A stretch of 64,000 nucleotides of DNA from Roseinatronobacter monicus (GCF_006716865.1 NZ_VFPT01000003.1:90657-154656), one strand, 5' to 3'; shown: positions 1 through 9,185, counted from the first letter of the stretch. The notes: generated by a model not told the origin, from the letters alone. Made by a program: numbers and translations.

Positions 1-1356
1 GCCACGCTCGATATCGGCGAGGCCCTTGTAGCGGGCGACGGCCTCAGCGGGACTGATGTCCGTGGTGTTGGTGATCAGCGCGAGCGTGCCGTCGAAGAGC
101 TGCGCTTTGGCCACAGCCTCTTCCTCCACCGACCAGGAGAAGCGATCGGCGGTCAGGTCGGCCTTGAGGAAGCGCGTCATTTCAGCATCGGCAACCGCAC
201 GGGTGAAGCGGCTGTAGGCCCCGCGGTCGGAGGCGCGGCGCCCTTGGGGTGTGGCCCCTCCGTCCTGGGCGTCCAGCTTGCCCACCATCTTCTCGGCCAT
301 GGCCTCGAGCTCAGTGATGCGAGCGCGGCGAGCCTCCCCCTGCTCGGCGGCGCGCAGAGGGTCATGGGCAACAATCAAGCGATGGCCCGCGAAGGTCGCC
401 TCGGCCAGACCATCCCCATCGAAGGCAAGACCACGGAAAGTCTCGACCAGTTCACCATAGCGCCGTGCCGGCACGGCGAGGATGAACTCAAGCGTGCGCC
501 CACCTTCCTGTGCCAGTGCGGTGAGGGCGCCGATATTGTCGAGGCTGAGCAGCCCGCGATCCGCGACCAGAATGACCCGCTCGATGGGAAAGCGCTGCAG
601 CACCGTGGCCAGCATGGCCTGCAGGGTCTTGGTCTCTGCAACGTTGCCGGGATGGACGGTGTGCATCAGCGGTAGGCCCTCGGCGGTTTGCACCACACCC
701 ATGACGAACTGGCGGGCGATGCCCCCGGTTTCCTTGTTCATGCCATAGGCGCGCAGGTCCTCCTCGACCTCACCTTCCCCGTGGATGCGGACGGTGGTCA
801 GGTCGTAGAAGACGACCGTGAGGTTGCGATCCACCAAGGGCCGGATCTGTTTGGCGAGTTCGCTCTCCACCCGATCAGCATGGTCCATGAGCGCGTCCAT
901 GGCACGCAGGAGATGGTGATGCTCCACCTTTTCCGGCATGGCTGGCATCGCGACCGTGCCCAGCCAGCGCAAGACGCCCAACTTGCTGTTGGGGGCGCAG
1001 AGCCGGTTGAAGACCATGGCCCGCACGAGGGCCTCAACATCGATCTGCCGCTTGCCGGAGCGCAGCGCCCGTCCGAGCGCGCGGTCAAAACCAAGATCCT
1101 TCCAGATCTCATGCAGCGCAAAGACGTCGCCGTAGGAAAGGGCGCTCTGGAACTCAACCTTAACCTTTTCCTGGACTTCACGCCCCGCGACACGGCTGAG
1201 GCCGCGGATCAAGGCGTCCAGGCTGCCGTCCTCCAGTTGGTCGACGCGCCCGAGGTTGGCGACGACGCGCAGGCGCGGCTTTCCGTCCGCATTACGGAAG
1301 GATTCCATGATCTGCAGGTAGCTGCGGCCGCCGTTGGACGTGATGCGCGTGAACAT
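1..1356 (-). CDS. IS1634-type (IS4 superfamily) transposase, C-terminus beyond the window
   Basis: The minus strand reads openly from an ATG at 1356 to base 1 (452 codons) with no stop, so the C-terminus lies outside the window. Starting MFTRITSNGGRSYLQIMESF, the protein has the IS1634 layout: an N-terminal DNA-binding region, then FYDLTTVRIHGEGE and GMNKETGGIARQFVMGVV, which carries the DDE-like core, and a block VILVADRGLLSLDNIGAL typical of this family. It would catalyse cut-and-paste transposition. No terminal inverted repeat could be fixed between 1357 and 1450. Apart from the missing end the copy looks intact, and base composition matches the host-like genes. Family assignment is by recognised motifs, not by a search. 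Confidence 0.85.
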   Translation of the reverse strand, partial: MFTRITSNGGRSYLQIMESFRNADGKPRLRVVANLGRVDQLEDGSLDALIRGLSRVAGREVQEKVKVEFQSALSYGDVFALHEIWKDLGFDRALGRALRSGKRQIDVEALVRAMVFNRLCAPNSKLGVLRWLGTVAMPAMPEKVEHHHLLRAMDALMDHADRVESELAKQIRPLVDRNLTVVFYDLTTVRIHGEGEVEEDLRAYGMNKETGGIARQFVMGVVQTAEGLPLMHTVHPGNVAETKTLQAMLATVLQRFPIERVILVADRGLLSLDNIGALTALAQEGGRTLEFILAVPARRYGELVETFRGLAFDGDGLAEATFAGHRLIVAHDPLRAAEQGEARRARITELEAMAEKMVGKLDAQDGGATPQGRRASDRGAYSRFTRAVADAEMTRFLKADLTADRFSWSVEEEAVAKAQLFDGTLALITNTTDISPAEAVARYKGLADIERG

Positions 1357-1571
1357 GGAATGCCAAATATCGCGATCCGTCGTTTTATACAAGGCGTTTC
1401 ATAAACCTTGCATGTAACTACAAGACTTTCGCCACCTTCGAGCCCAACCAATTGAAATCATTGGAACCAAGGAGCCGAAATCAACGGATTTCGAGCTCCA
1501 AGTGTTGAAGTTGGGATCACCGTTTCTGCTGATGCCTTGAACAGCAGGCCATAGACCGCCTTCTTGTTCCA

Positions 1572-1826
1572 ATGGGCGATCACTCCGCCCCGTTGGCCGG
1601 ATGGATCGACGACGCCATCGAGACGGGTATTCCGTCGTTCATGCGGTTTGCCAGGACGCTGCACCGTGACATCAATGCCGTGCGCAATGCCATCGAACTG
1701 CCGTGGAGCAACGATCAAGCGGAGGGCCAAATCAATCGCCTGAAGACCCTGAAACGCGCAATGTACGGCCGCTCCGGACCAGAACTCCTCAGAGCCCGAA
1801 TGCTGCCCCTCCGCCACACAGATTGA
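1572..1826 (+). pseudogene. ISL3-family transposase remnant (C-terminal end)
   Basis: This short open frame encodes only the last ~84 residues of an ISL3 (IS204/IS1001/IS1096/IS1165) transposase. The diagnostic block NAIELPWSNDQAEGQINRLK followed by TLKRAMYGRSGPELLRARM is the end of the DDE domain, including its final acidic residue in QAEGQ. The N-terminal zinc ribbon, the HTH and the first catalytic residues are missing, so the gene is dead. It directly abuts the IS1634 end on one side and the NTPase gene on the other, and marks an old insertion or recombination point. Confidence 0.8.
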
Positions 1827-1893
1827 GGCAGAGCCTCGTTAAGGGCAAGGCGATAATAGGCACATACCAGTACGCAATCCGCGATAGCGGAAG

Positions 1894-3963
1894 TTACCTT
1901 CGGAGCCGATATAGTCGGTGAAGTATAGCTGGCTCTACATCGTTCTTTGCTAAATTGAATTGGCCATCTTGCGAGGGCACTTCTGGTAAGTCTGTCGACG
2001 CCAGTTCGATCATCTTGAATGGTCGCTTGAAGCGTGATTGTCTTTGTTGCTCACAAAAGTACTGGAAACGATCCGTAACAACCACCCAGTCTTCTTTTAC
2101 CTTCGGCTCCAAACGAGCAGCTACTCGAATACTCTTTCCTCCAGAAATTTGTGGCCCAGTGCCATCATCACGAAAGCGCATCAAGCCAGCGTCGCCTGCG
2201 AACCGTAATTTGGCTTCGAATAAGCTTTTAAGCATGTCGTGTCTGATGTCGTGAACAGCTGAAACGAGTTTCTCCGGCACTTTTCCCTGTAGTAAAATAG
2301 AATCTCCGCCGCTAATTTCTGCAAAAACGCCATTATTTGACTTGGCTCTCTCAACTACTTCGCAAAAAATATCGGGGAATCTCGGTGCGAGATCAGGATC
2401 TGCCATGATTTTACTATAGCCAACCACGTCACCCTTAAATACGAAATCAACATCATTTATCGCATGCCACCTCCGATCGTTTCCAACAATGTTTAGCGGA
2501 TCGATGTTGTTTAGAAAGTCCTTGTTACGCCGTGAAATCAGTCCCACAAGAACTGGATGAACAAGATAAAAAGGTGCAGATGGAAGCACGTTCTCTGTCA
2601 GGAAGCCCACCTCACCAGGCGCTGGGAAGGACTGGTAGGCCGCACGGTTACCTCCCAGCTTCTTTACAATCCCGAGCAAACCGAGCCGATAGAGTGTACA
2701 GAACGGATGTCTTTGAACGGTTTCTCCTGAAAATTGGTTAAGTACGGCATCATATTCGTAGGAAATCCGAGATAAATCTTTCAGCGTTAGCGTATTCGAT
2801 GTAATTAGACTGAACAAGATATCTGGACGGAATCCAGGCGTATGAACTCGCGCCTCTGCCAAGTAGGTTTGGGCAATAAATGTCGCTCGCTCATTAATTG
2901 TTTGAGAAACGTGTTCTTCAGTTCGGCGGGATGGCGGGATATCCGAGATCGCCTTCCCAATGATTGCGATGTCTCTAGGCCGTGACAGGGTGTGCCGCAG
3001 CACATAGTCGACAATCGCTTCACTTTCCGCTACATAAGTATTTTCTATTTCCATAGCATCTAGACCGAAGAATCTCTCAAATTCGTCAGTTCCAATTTGA
3101 AATAGTCTATTATCCTCTTCATTTGCGATGTTCTTCTGGAGAATTTTAACAAGATCTGTCTTGCTATACCGAAGTGAGACCGTCGACCCCCCAACTTGCG
3201 CCGCCATGGGGTCGTTAGCAATCAGGTATTCCATCGCCTCGGACCGGATGCTCACCCAGCATTTTATGTGGTTATTTACCCCGTTTATTTCTCTTGCTGC
3301 CGAAACAAGCCCGCACTGCGCAAACACCCAGAGTTGGATGTCGCCGGTGGCGAGCAAGCTTTCAGTTTCCGCATAACTTGCGGCGCTTTCAAAGTACTCA
3401 TCAACGTTGTCGATGAACAAAGCAAACTGTGAGGATATATTTCTAATATTTGGTACGAGAACTCGTCTCAGATCCTCCAGAGCAAGAGAGAATTGTTTTC
3501 TGGTTAAAGATAGAACACAATCGAATATATCGCATGGACTGGTGAGTAAATTGTCTATAAATATTTCGCTTAAGACAGAACACTTAAGTCCTGAAACCGA
3601 AGTTCCTTCCTTCTTCAAAACAGCAATAGATATGGCTACCTCCCAAACCTGTTTCCAATACTGTGTGGAATTCAGAAGTGGCCCGAGAGATTTTCTGGAA
3701 ACAATAGTTGGAACACCAACTGGCTTATCGACTAGCTGATCTTCTGGGATGTAAGAGTAACCACGTTCAATAAGCGATTGTCGCTTCAATTTAAGGAGAA
3801 GAGTCTTGCCAAATCCTTTTGGGCCCGAGACTATATTTGTCTGCATTCCAGCGGGAGAAAGAAACGATTGAATTGCAGGTGACGAGATAAGTAGACCTTT
3901 GTCAAACTGAGTTATGGTCGATAGGTCGGTAATATCTTTTGCATCAACGATCCAAGGTTGCAT
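1894..3963 (-). CDS. P-loop NTPase with C-terminal class III nucleotide cyclase-like domain
   Basis: The start at ATG 3963 is chosen because GAGGG lies 8 bases upstream; the frame stays open to a TTG at 4089 with weaker support. It gives 689 residues. Walker A is GPKGFGKT (about 47-54) and a Walker B-like strand is FALFIDNVDEYF (about 178-188), resembling Sll1717/KAP/ORC-type ATPases. From about residue 505 the sequence resembles a class III cyclase: KGDVVGYSKIM (first metal Asp), SGGDSILL (second metal Asp) and KSIRVAARLEP, where the usual catalytic Asn is Arg while the following Arg is kept. The gene is visibly AT-richer than its neighbours and sits between IS remnants, suggesting transfer. 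No signal peptide or membrane segment is seen. A defence or signalling role is inference; catalytic competence of the cyclase part is doubtful. Confidence 0.7.
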   Translation of the reverse strand: MQPWIVDAKDITDLSTITQFDKGLLISSPAIQSFLSPAGMQTNIVSGPKGFGKTLLLKLKRQSLIERGYSYIPEDQLVDKPVGVPTIVSRKSLGPLLNSTQYWKQVWEVAISIAVLKKEGTSVSGLKCSVLSEIFIDNLLTSPCDIFDCVLSLTRKQFSLALEDLRRVLVPNIRNISSQFALFIDNVDEYFESAASYAETESLLATGDIQLWVFAQCGLVSAAREINGVNNHIKCWVSIRSEAMEYLIANDPMAAQVGGSTVSLRYSKTDLVKILQKNIANEEDNRLFQIGTDEFERFFGLDAMEIENTYVAESEAIVDYVLRHTLSRPRDIAIIGKAISDIPPSRRTEEHVSQTINERATFIAQTYLAEARVHTPGFRPDILFSLITSNTLTLKDLSRISYEYDAVLNQFSGETVQRHPFCTLYRLGLLGIVKKLGGNRAAYQSFPAPGEVGFLTENVLPSAPFYLVHPVLVGLISRRNKDFLNNIDPLNIVGNDRRWHAINDVDFVFKGDVVGYSKIMADPDLAPRFPDIFCEVVERAKSNNGVFAEISGGDSILLQGKVPEKLVSAVHDIRHDMLKSLFEAKLRFAGDAGLMRFRDDGTGPQISGGKSIRVAARLEPKVKEDWVVVTDRFQYFCEQQRQSRFKRPFKMIELASTDLPEVPSQDGQFNLAKNDVEPAILHRLYRLRR

Positions 3964-4210
3964 TTTAACGTCCCTCAATAATTTGACCTCACTTGCTACG
4001 GCTGTTGTTTCTTTGGGCACTAATATTTCGACTCCGGTGTTTCGTACGCGAAATTTGAGCAGGATTAACCGACACCCACCAAGCGCCAAGTTGTTTCAAA
4101 GTTAAGTTCGTCTGAATCGGCCTCCGGTTCAAGTGTTTTGTGTCTTGAAGGTCGTCGGTATTGTTGCAGAAAGGCGGCCTGAGACGTGAGGGCTCCCTTT
4201 CCCCTGAGGT

Positions 4211-4608
4211 TCATGCCAGGCGAACGATCTCGGCGGTGCCGAGGGCATTGAAGCGATTCATGAGCGCGACGCGGATGTGGATTTCGGCGGTTTGGCGGTC
4301 GGGGTCTCTCGCGGCGATGCGCTCGCCGAAGGACTTGAGGCCCCGCATCTTGGCCTCGGCGCGGCTGCGGGTGTGGTATCCGGTCCACCTCTTCCAGAAC
4401 GCCCTGCCGTAGTGGCGCGTGGCGCGCAGGGTTTCGTTGCGTGCCTTGGCGGCCGGGCAATTCTCCTTCCACGGTCGACCATTCTTGCGGGTCGGGATGA
4501 TCGCGGTACGGCCGCGCGCGCTAATGGCGCTGTGGCAGCGGCGGGTGTTGTAGTCAGACCAGTTCGTCGTGCGGTAGTGGGCTGGCTTGGGCTTACTTGT
4601 GCCGCCCG
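4211..4608 (-). pseudogene. IS5-type transposase remnant with internal deletion
   Basis: In one minus-strand frame ending at TGA 4211-4213 the C-terminus of an IS5-group transposase is clear: RKNGRPWKENCPAAKARNET, then FWKRWTGYHTRSRAEAKMRG and DRQTAEIHIRVALMNRFNAL. Upstream in the same frame, PAHYRTTNWSDYN matches the extreme N-terminus of the same family but is fused directly to TRRCHSAISARG, which normally lies well past the catalytic centre. The middle of the gene, with the first DDE residues, has been deleted, and no start codon precedes the fragment before an in-frame TAG. It is therefore a non-functional internal-deletion derivative. Confidence 0.75.
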
Positions 4609-4994
4609 TCTAACCGCATGGATTCGTGATGTGAATCCCGCGCGGCGGGAGTTCTGTAACAACGCCAAGGTCGTCCACCGTTGCGAGCATATTCGAAGCT
4701 GGGTAGATCGAGCCGCTTTCTTTCAATTTTGTACCCGACTGCGGCCACATGCATGGCTGCGGCGCTCTTACTCGGTGGATGGCAGCGCGCACAGTGCGCG
4801 CCCTTAGAGATGGTGGCCGCTACTTCGTAAAGCCTAATAAAAGCAGGACACAGTGGCGACTATGATCGTCTGCTTCGTCATTTTCTGCGGCCGTTGCGAT
4901 AAGAGTTCAATGTCCGCGCATCACGCTCCACTTCGGTGATGCCGCAAGTGCGAAGAATTTCTGCGCAGGTGTAGCGATCGGCAGAAAGGGGGCG
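4609..4994. other. Gene-free spacer between IS5 remnant and methyltransferase-HNH gene
   Basis: Open frames here are short, lack recognisable motifs and lack ribosome binding sites. No inverted repeat, terminator or promoter could be supported. It is probably decayed IS-flanking DNA. Confidence 0.5.
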
Positions 4995-6713
4995 TTATGG
5001 CCGCCATTCTGGCACTTGCTGGTCAGCCCACAACGCAAACCGACGAGCCTGAAGACCTGCGAAGATCGGCGCCGGGCCGTCTGCTGTGTCCTCGCAGATC
5101 GGTAGCGAAGCACGCGCTTCGACGTGAAATCTCTCAGCGGTGTTGCGCTGGTGCAGCCATGCTCGTTCCCACCAATCGAAGATTCGATCCATGCTGCTGT
5201 CCAGCACCTCGGCAGCAGGCAACCGGTCGCGCTTGCTATGGCGGTTGACGGTCGGATCGGATGGCAGGAGGTTCCAGAGGTCCTCGCAGGGCCATGCCGC
5301 CCAGGGCAGGCAATGGTCGATGTCGAGTCGTCTTTCTGTGAGTTTCCGACCCGTCCAGACACAGAATACGGCGCTGTCACTTATCAACAGTGCAGCAGTT
5401 TTGCGGGCAAAAGCGACGTCCCGGCTGGGCTCGTGCCAGCGCATAGAACGGGCTACCAAGGCTGGATCGAGATCGCGTCCTTGGCCCCGGGCATAACCTT
5501 CCATCAGGCGCACCCACTCTGCCACCAGCGCCGGCTCGATCCAGGCGTCATGACGCACCATTGCACGCCATAGATGGAGTGGCACCCGAAGTTCACCGAA
5601 GTCCCAGAGATACCCGGCATCTACGAAGAGCCGCGAAGGCGCTATACCCGCACGTCCAGTGCGTGTTGGCAGCACCGGTGCCTGCGATCCGGGGAAGGTC
5701 ATGTAGGTGGCCGGCATCCGCGCGATCGTAACAGCCGCGTCGCGTAGCGCAGCGTGGAGCGCTGCAGCTCGCATGCCGCTAAACTGCGCTCCCACCCGTA
5801 GATCGGATGCTGAGAGCTCAGCGATCCCGTGCCACCCGTCCTTGATGAACCCGAGCCCCACGGGCCCGCGATTGCGTGGCATTTGCGGAAGGTCGGCGTC
5901 GATCAGGGGTTTATAAAGCCGCAACCAGTTCAGTGCGATGAGCCCGAGCGGCAAGGCTATAGTATTGTCGTCGATCGGCCGGGCCATACCTTGGGCGCCA
6001 TCGGCGGCACGAGCCACAGCACGCAACAGAGCAAGCTTGTAGGTTGCTGATTTGGCGTCGTTGAGAATGACGTGGCGCAGAAGAGGAAGCGCGCCCGTCC
6101 CGTCGTCTGGAAGACGCAAAACCAACTGTGCCCAAGAGACCTCGCCTCTTCCGAGGCGATCGGGGGTATGATCCACGTTTAAGACAGCCACTCCGTGGGC
6201 CCGCGAAAGCGCTTCGATCTCAGCGACATCTACTGGATGCATGTCGCGGTCGGGCGCTGGCGGTCCGAGCCGGAGAGTGATGGTCAGCGTGCCGCCGGGC
6301 TTGAGAAGCGTGACCAGTTTGCGAAAAGCGCGGGGGCGGTCACAGGGCGGAATGTGCATCCAGACTGCCGAAAGAAGGATTACATCAAACGCTGTGCTGA
6401 GACGGAATACCGATTCGAGCCCCGGCAGGCTGTCGGTCACCCAAGCAATGCCAGGCAACGGGTGTCGTCGCTGGCCTTCTGCGCGCATCGTGCCTGAGGG
6501 CTCAACCGCAAGCACGCTGTGTCCCAACTTGGCCAGCCAGGCTGCGTCGCGCCCTGAACCGGCACCCACATCGAGGATGGCGGCAGGCGCCGGCGGCAAA
6601 TGCGGAACCAGTGCCTGATGGAGCACCGCTGGATCAACGGTCTCATAGCGTTCAGCAAGGGCGCGTCCGGCCTCTCCTTCATATCCCCGCGTCGACATTC
6701 CCATGAATCTCAC
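4995..6713 (-). CDS. SAM-dependent methyltransferase fused to HNH endonuclease domain
   Basis: The 572-residue protein starts with a Rossmann methyltransferase: motif I ILDVGAGSGRDAAWL (about 45-59), an acidic end of strand two in VLAVEPSG, and FDVILLSAVWMHIP followed by LLKPGGTL, as in UbiE/type-11 enzymes. There is no NPPY, so a DNA N-methyltransferase is unlikely. The middle (about 200-430) is unassigned. Near residues 465-510, RRLDIDHCLPWAAWPCEDLW and NLLPSDPTVNRHSKRD form an HNH nuclease (D-H, N and H residues present). The ATG at 6713 overlaps the stop of the upstream SRA-HNH gene by 4 bases, so the two are translationally coupled. A role in restriction or phage defence is inferred from the domains and pairing; the methyl acceptor is unknown. 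Confidence 0.75.
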   Translation of the reverse strand: MRFMGMSTRGYEGEAGRALAERYETVDPAVLHQALVPHLPPAPAAILDVGAGSGRDAAWLAKLGHSVLAVEPSGTMRAEGQRRHPLPGIAWVTDSLPGLESVFRLSTAFDVILLSAVWMHIPPCDRPRAFRKLVTLLKPGGTLTITLRLGPPAPDRDMHPVDVAEIEALSRAHGVAVLNVDHTPDRLGRGEVSWAQLVLRLPDDGTGALPLLRHVILNDAKSATYKLALLRAVARAADGAQGMARPIDDNTIALPLGLIALNWLRLYKPLIDADLPQMPRNRGPVGLGFIKDGWHGIAELSASDLRVGAQFSGMRAAALHAALRDAAVTIARMPATYMTFPGSQAPVLPTRTGRAGIAPSRLFVDAGYLWDFGELRVPLHLWRAMVRHDAWIEPALVAEWVRLMEGYARGQGRDLDPALVARSMRWHEPSRDVAFARKTAALLISDSAVFCVWTGRKLTERRLDIDHCLPWAAWPCEDLWNLLPSDPTVNRHSKRDRLPAAEVLDSSMDRIFDWWERAWLHQRNTAERFHVEARASLPICEDTADGPAPIFAGLQARRFALWADQQVPEWRP

Positions 6714-7654
6714 GCCACCGACCGGAATATCTCGAAACGTGAGGCGAGCCTGTCTCTGTCGGGGCGATCCCGTTCCCGGCTCGGCAGGTGTATGACCTCG
6801 CCGTTGAGAGATTTTAACGCCTCGAGGACCGGGCCGTCCTGTTGGGAGAGGAGTTGTTCAGACACATACAGGCGGTAATCCGGATCGATGCCGATCAAAT
6901 GGGCATCGAAGGCAGCATGGTGGATCTTCGAGAGAGGCAAGCCGTTGGGCACGACCGGCTGGCCGAACCGCTCGTCAGCATCAGCGACGATATGTGCGGC
7001 ATCCAGAAGCCGAGCTTCGGGCAGGCGCGACAGCGCGCAGCGACCTCCATAAGCCGCAATGACGGCGGCGCGGAACTGAGCCTGATGCAGCCGCTGCTTG
7101 ACTACGCGCAGCCCATAGCGCCGTTCGGCGGCGTTTTCTGGCGGAGCCATCTCACTGGACGCGGCCTCGCCGAAGACCACCTGGGCCTTGAGGCTCCGAG
7201 CGTCCCAGCCTCCGATGAAAGCCGGTAGGATGGCGTGATACCGCTTCGGGGCGATACCCAGGAAATAGATAATGGGGATCTGTCGCTCCCAGGCCTCTCG
7301 CAGCCACTGGTTGTCGGCGGAATCAGGGTTATCGCCCATGAATGCATAGTCGACCGCCTCATGGCCGCCGTAGATCTGTGCATGGACTTCGCGCTGATCA
7401 TCATACCACACACGGCGGCCGGCTCTCGGAAAGACTGTCCGTATCGAGAGGAGGTACGGCATGCGTTTCGGCTTGAAAATGCCGCGCTGCGGATTGACCA
7501 GTGGAACCCTTTCGCCCTCGAAAGTGAAACCTGCCAAAAGATGTTCTGACGTCAGAGCGTCATGGAGCATTCCCAGCTTGCGAACATGGGAAAAAGCGGC
7601 GAGGCGCAAGGCGGTATCTGGATCGTCCGCGTCCATCGACTTTGCTCCATTCAC
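6710..7654 (-). CDS. HNH restriction endonuclease with ScoMcrA-like SRA domain
   Basis: The 314-residue protein has an N-terminal region (about 45-175) with PLVNPQRGIFKPKRMPYLLS, VWYDDQREVHAQIYGGHEAV and IIYFLGIAPKRYHAILPAFI, which I recognise as the ScoMcrA-like SRA/modified-base recognition fold. The C-terminus has CALSRLPEARLLDAAHIVAD followed by VPNGLPLSKIHHAAFD, an HNH nuclease with its paired His, Asn and His residues. The expected activity is cleavage of DNA carrying modified bases (type IV restriction). It is the first gene of a two-gene operon and overlaps the methyltransferase-HNH gene by 4 bases. The upstream intergenic region (7655-8056) should hold the promoter. Family assignment is confident; the modification recognised is not known. 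Confidence 0.8.
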   Translation of the reverse strand: MNGAKSMDADDPDTALRLAAFSHVRKLGMLHDALTSEHLLAGFTFEGERVPLVNPQRGIFKPKRMPYLLSIRTVFPRAGRRVWYDDQREVHAQIYGGHEAVDYAFMGDNPDSADNQWLREAWERQIPIIYFLGIAPKRYHAILPAFIGGWDARSLKAQVVFGEAASSEMAPPENAAERRYGLRVVKQRLHQAQFRAAVIAAYGGRCALSRLPEARLLDAAHIVADADERFGQPVVPNGLPLSKIHHAAFDAHLIGIDPDYRLYVSEQLLSQQDGPVLEALKSLNGEVIHLPSRERDRPDRDRLASRFEIFRSVA

Positions 7655-8056
7655 CCTTCGTTAACCCTTTTCGGTCAAGGTGATACTATGCATGTTTGGA
7701 GCTTTTGCATAGCTGTAAGCCAGCGCGAACCAGACCTCGCCCGCGGGTTCGTACGCGCCCGCACTGCGGTTGATGCGCTTCGGCGCATCGGACATGCTGA
7801 CGCAAACGTCTATCCGTGCATGTGCGATGTTGATCTGCCTTCCGGCAACGGTCCGTTCTATGAGCCGGCCGTCTGCGACGCGCGTCGCCCGTTTGGACAA
7901 TAGGAGCGATACACCGATTCCTGCAGCGGCCGCGCATGTATTCTCGGTGCAAACAGAGGTTATATAATTCCGACGACCTCGGGCGCAGGTGTTGTGAACT
8001 GAAAACCGCGGTGGCTCAATCCACGCCATAGGTGATGTCCACGTCATTGCGGCATC
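7655..8056. other. Gene-poor region upstream of SRA-HNH operon
   Basis: This stretch must contain the promoter of the minus-strand operon, but no convincing -35/-10 pair was found. A minus-strand frame (7661 to about 7970) is open and ends in SITLTEKG; it has no clear start, ribosome site or family motif and overlaps the operon leader, so I do not call it a gene. Confidence 0.45.
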
Positions 8057-8257
8057 ATGGGAAAGCGCGCCAGCCCTTCCCGCGAGGGCGCGGTGTGGTA
8101 CTCGCGTCCGGCAGGCTGGCATCTGATTGCTGTGGTGCTCATCATCATTTTGGTGATCATCTCTCGGCCCACCACGCTCTGGATCGTCGGCGCGTTCTCC
8201 TTTCCCGTTTTCGGGTTCATCGTCTGGATTCTGTGCAGTTCGCGGCGGGTGCGCTGA
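8057..8257 (+). CDS. Small putative membrane protein (66 aa)
   Basis: The predicted product has a short basic N-terminus (MGKRASPSREGAVWYSRPAG) followed by two closely spaced hydrophobic stretches, HLIAVVLIIILVIIS and LWIVGAFSFPVFGFIVWIL, and a basic end SSRRVR. This is what a small two-helix inner-membrane protein looks like. It lies just upstream of and codirectional with an EEP-fold hydrolase gene. No good Shine-Dalgarno sequence precedes the ATG and no family is recognised, so the call rests on the hydrophobicity pattern alone. Confidence 0.4.
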   Translation: MGKRASPSREGAVWYSRPAGWHLIAVVLIIILVIISRPTTLWIVGAFSFPVFGFIVWILCSSRRVR

Positions 8258-8342
8258 GCAGCGCGGTCGGGCTAGAAAATTGACGTAGATGATCTCGCCT
8301 GCTACGCTCTTCTTATGGTTGTGGTTTAAGGCGGATGTCGCA

Positions 8343-9185
8343 ATGGCGATCAAGGTGCTTTGCTGGAACGTCGAGCATTTCAGCGGCACCCATCAGCAGG
8401 GTCCGCGCGCCGACAGGGTGCGACGCGTTGCCGATGTTATCCGCGAGGAGTCGCCCGATGTCTTCGCCATTCAGGAGGTCACTGGGCGCGCGGTATTCGA
8501 GGCGTTTTCCCAGAAGCTTCCTGACTACAATATCACCATTACCGAAGGTCCCCAGACCATGGAGATACTGGTCGGGGTGCGCGCGGGGCTCCGCAGCTTT
8601 ATTACTCAGCGCAGCGAATTCAAGCGCAACAATCCCGCGCTGCGTCCGGGGATGTTGGTCACGCTGTCGCCCGAGCCAGGCCGCAACCTGCCGATCCTGT
8701 TCAATCATCTCAAATCCATGCCCGACCCAGAGGGGTTCGGGCTGCGCACAGCCATGATCGAGCGCGCCAACAGCCTGTGGCGCGCGCTGCTAAGCGGGCC
8801 GACAGGAACTGAGCCGGACGCGCAGGTTCCTTTCGTGATCGCGGGCGACCTGAACCTGATGGGGATGCACCTGTCGTTCAGCCCAGTCGGGGTGAGCCAG
8901 GAAGAAGAGATCGCGCGCACCGCCCGCCGGTTCGAGCGATCGGGGATGCGGTTGTTGCGCAAGTCCCATCCGGCAAGTTTCAACAAAGGGTCGGGCTCGT
9001 CGCTGGGGCCGTCTGATCTGGACCATGTAATCGCCGCACAGCACATGCAATTTGCCGATCAGGGCGATGGGGCGGAGGTGCGTGTCGCCGGCTGGGCGGA
9101 ACTGGATGATGTGGCCGCGCAGGACGACTGGATCGCGCGCTATTCGGATCACGCGCCGTTGATTTTCACGGTCACGGAGTTCTGA
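8343..9185 (+). CDS. Endonuclease/exonuclease/phosphatase family hydrolase (cytoplasmic)
   Basis: Starting at ATG 8343, 18 codons inside the longest frame, the 280-residue protein has the full EEP (DNase I/exonuclease III/inositol phosphatase) signature set: LCWNVEHF, VFAIQEV with the metal Glu, NHLKSM, VIAGDLNLMG with the catalytic Asp-x-Asn, SDLDHVIA, and the terminal YSDHAPL with the Asp-His pair. No signal peptide is present from this start, which suggests a cytoplasmic enzyme. The substrate (DNA, RNA, a lipid or a sugar phosphate) cannot be told from sequence. It converges on a second, exported EEP protein at 9447-10304, with 261 bases between them. Confidence 0.85.
   Translation: MAIKVLCWNVEHFSGTHQQGPRADRVRRVADVIREESPDVFAIQEVTGRAVFEAFSQKLPDYNITITEGPQTMEILVGVRAGLRSFITQRSEFKRNNPALRPGMLVTLSPEPGRNLPILFNHLKSMPDPEGFGLRTAMIERANSLWRALLSGPTGTEPDAQVPFVIAGDLNLMGMHLSFSPVGVSQEEEIARTARRFERSGMRLLRKSHPASFNKGSGSSLGPSDLDHVIAAQHMQFADQGDGAEVRVAGWAELDDVAAQDDWIARYSDHAPLIFTVTEF

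Noticed and set aside
688..1404. 238-codon open frame on the plus strand
   Set aside because: Antisense to the IS1634-type transposase, which is clearly the coding strand.
4277..4807. 176-codon plus-strand frame
   Set aside because: Antisense to the IS5 remnant; the minus strand carries the recognisable transposase sequence.
7661..8389. 242-codon open frame on the minus strand
   Set aside because: Composition changes along its length, there is no ribosome site or motif, and it overlaps the leader of the EEP gene; at most its last ~95 codons might be real.
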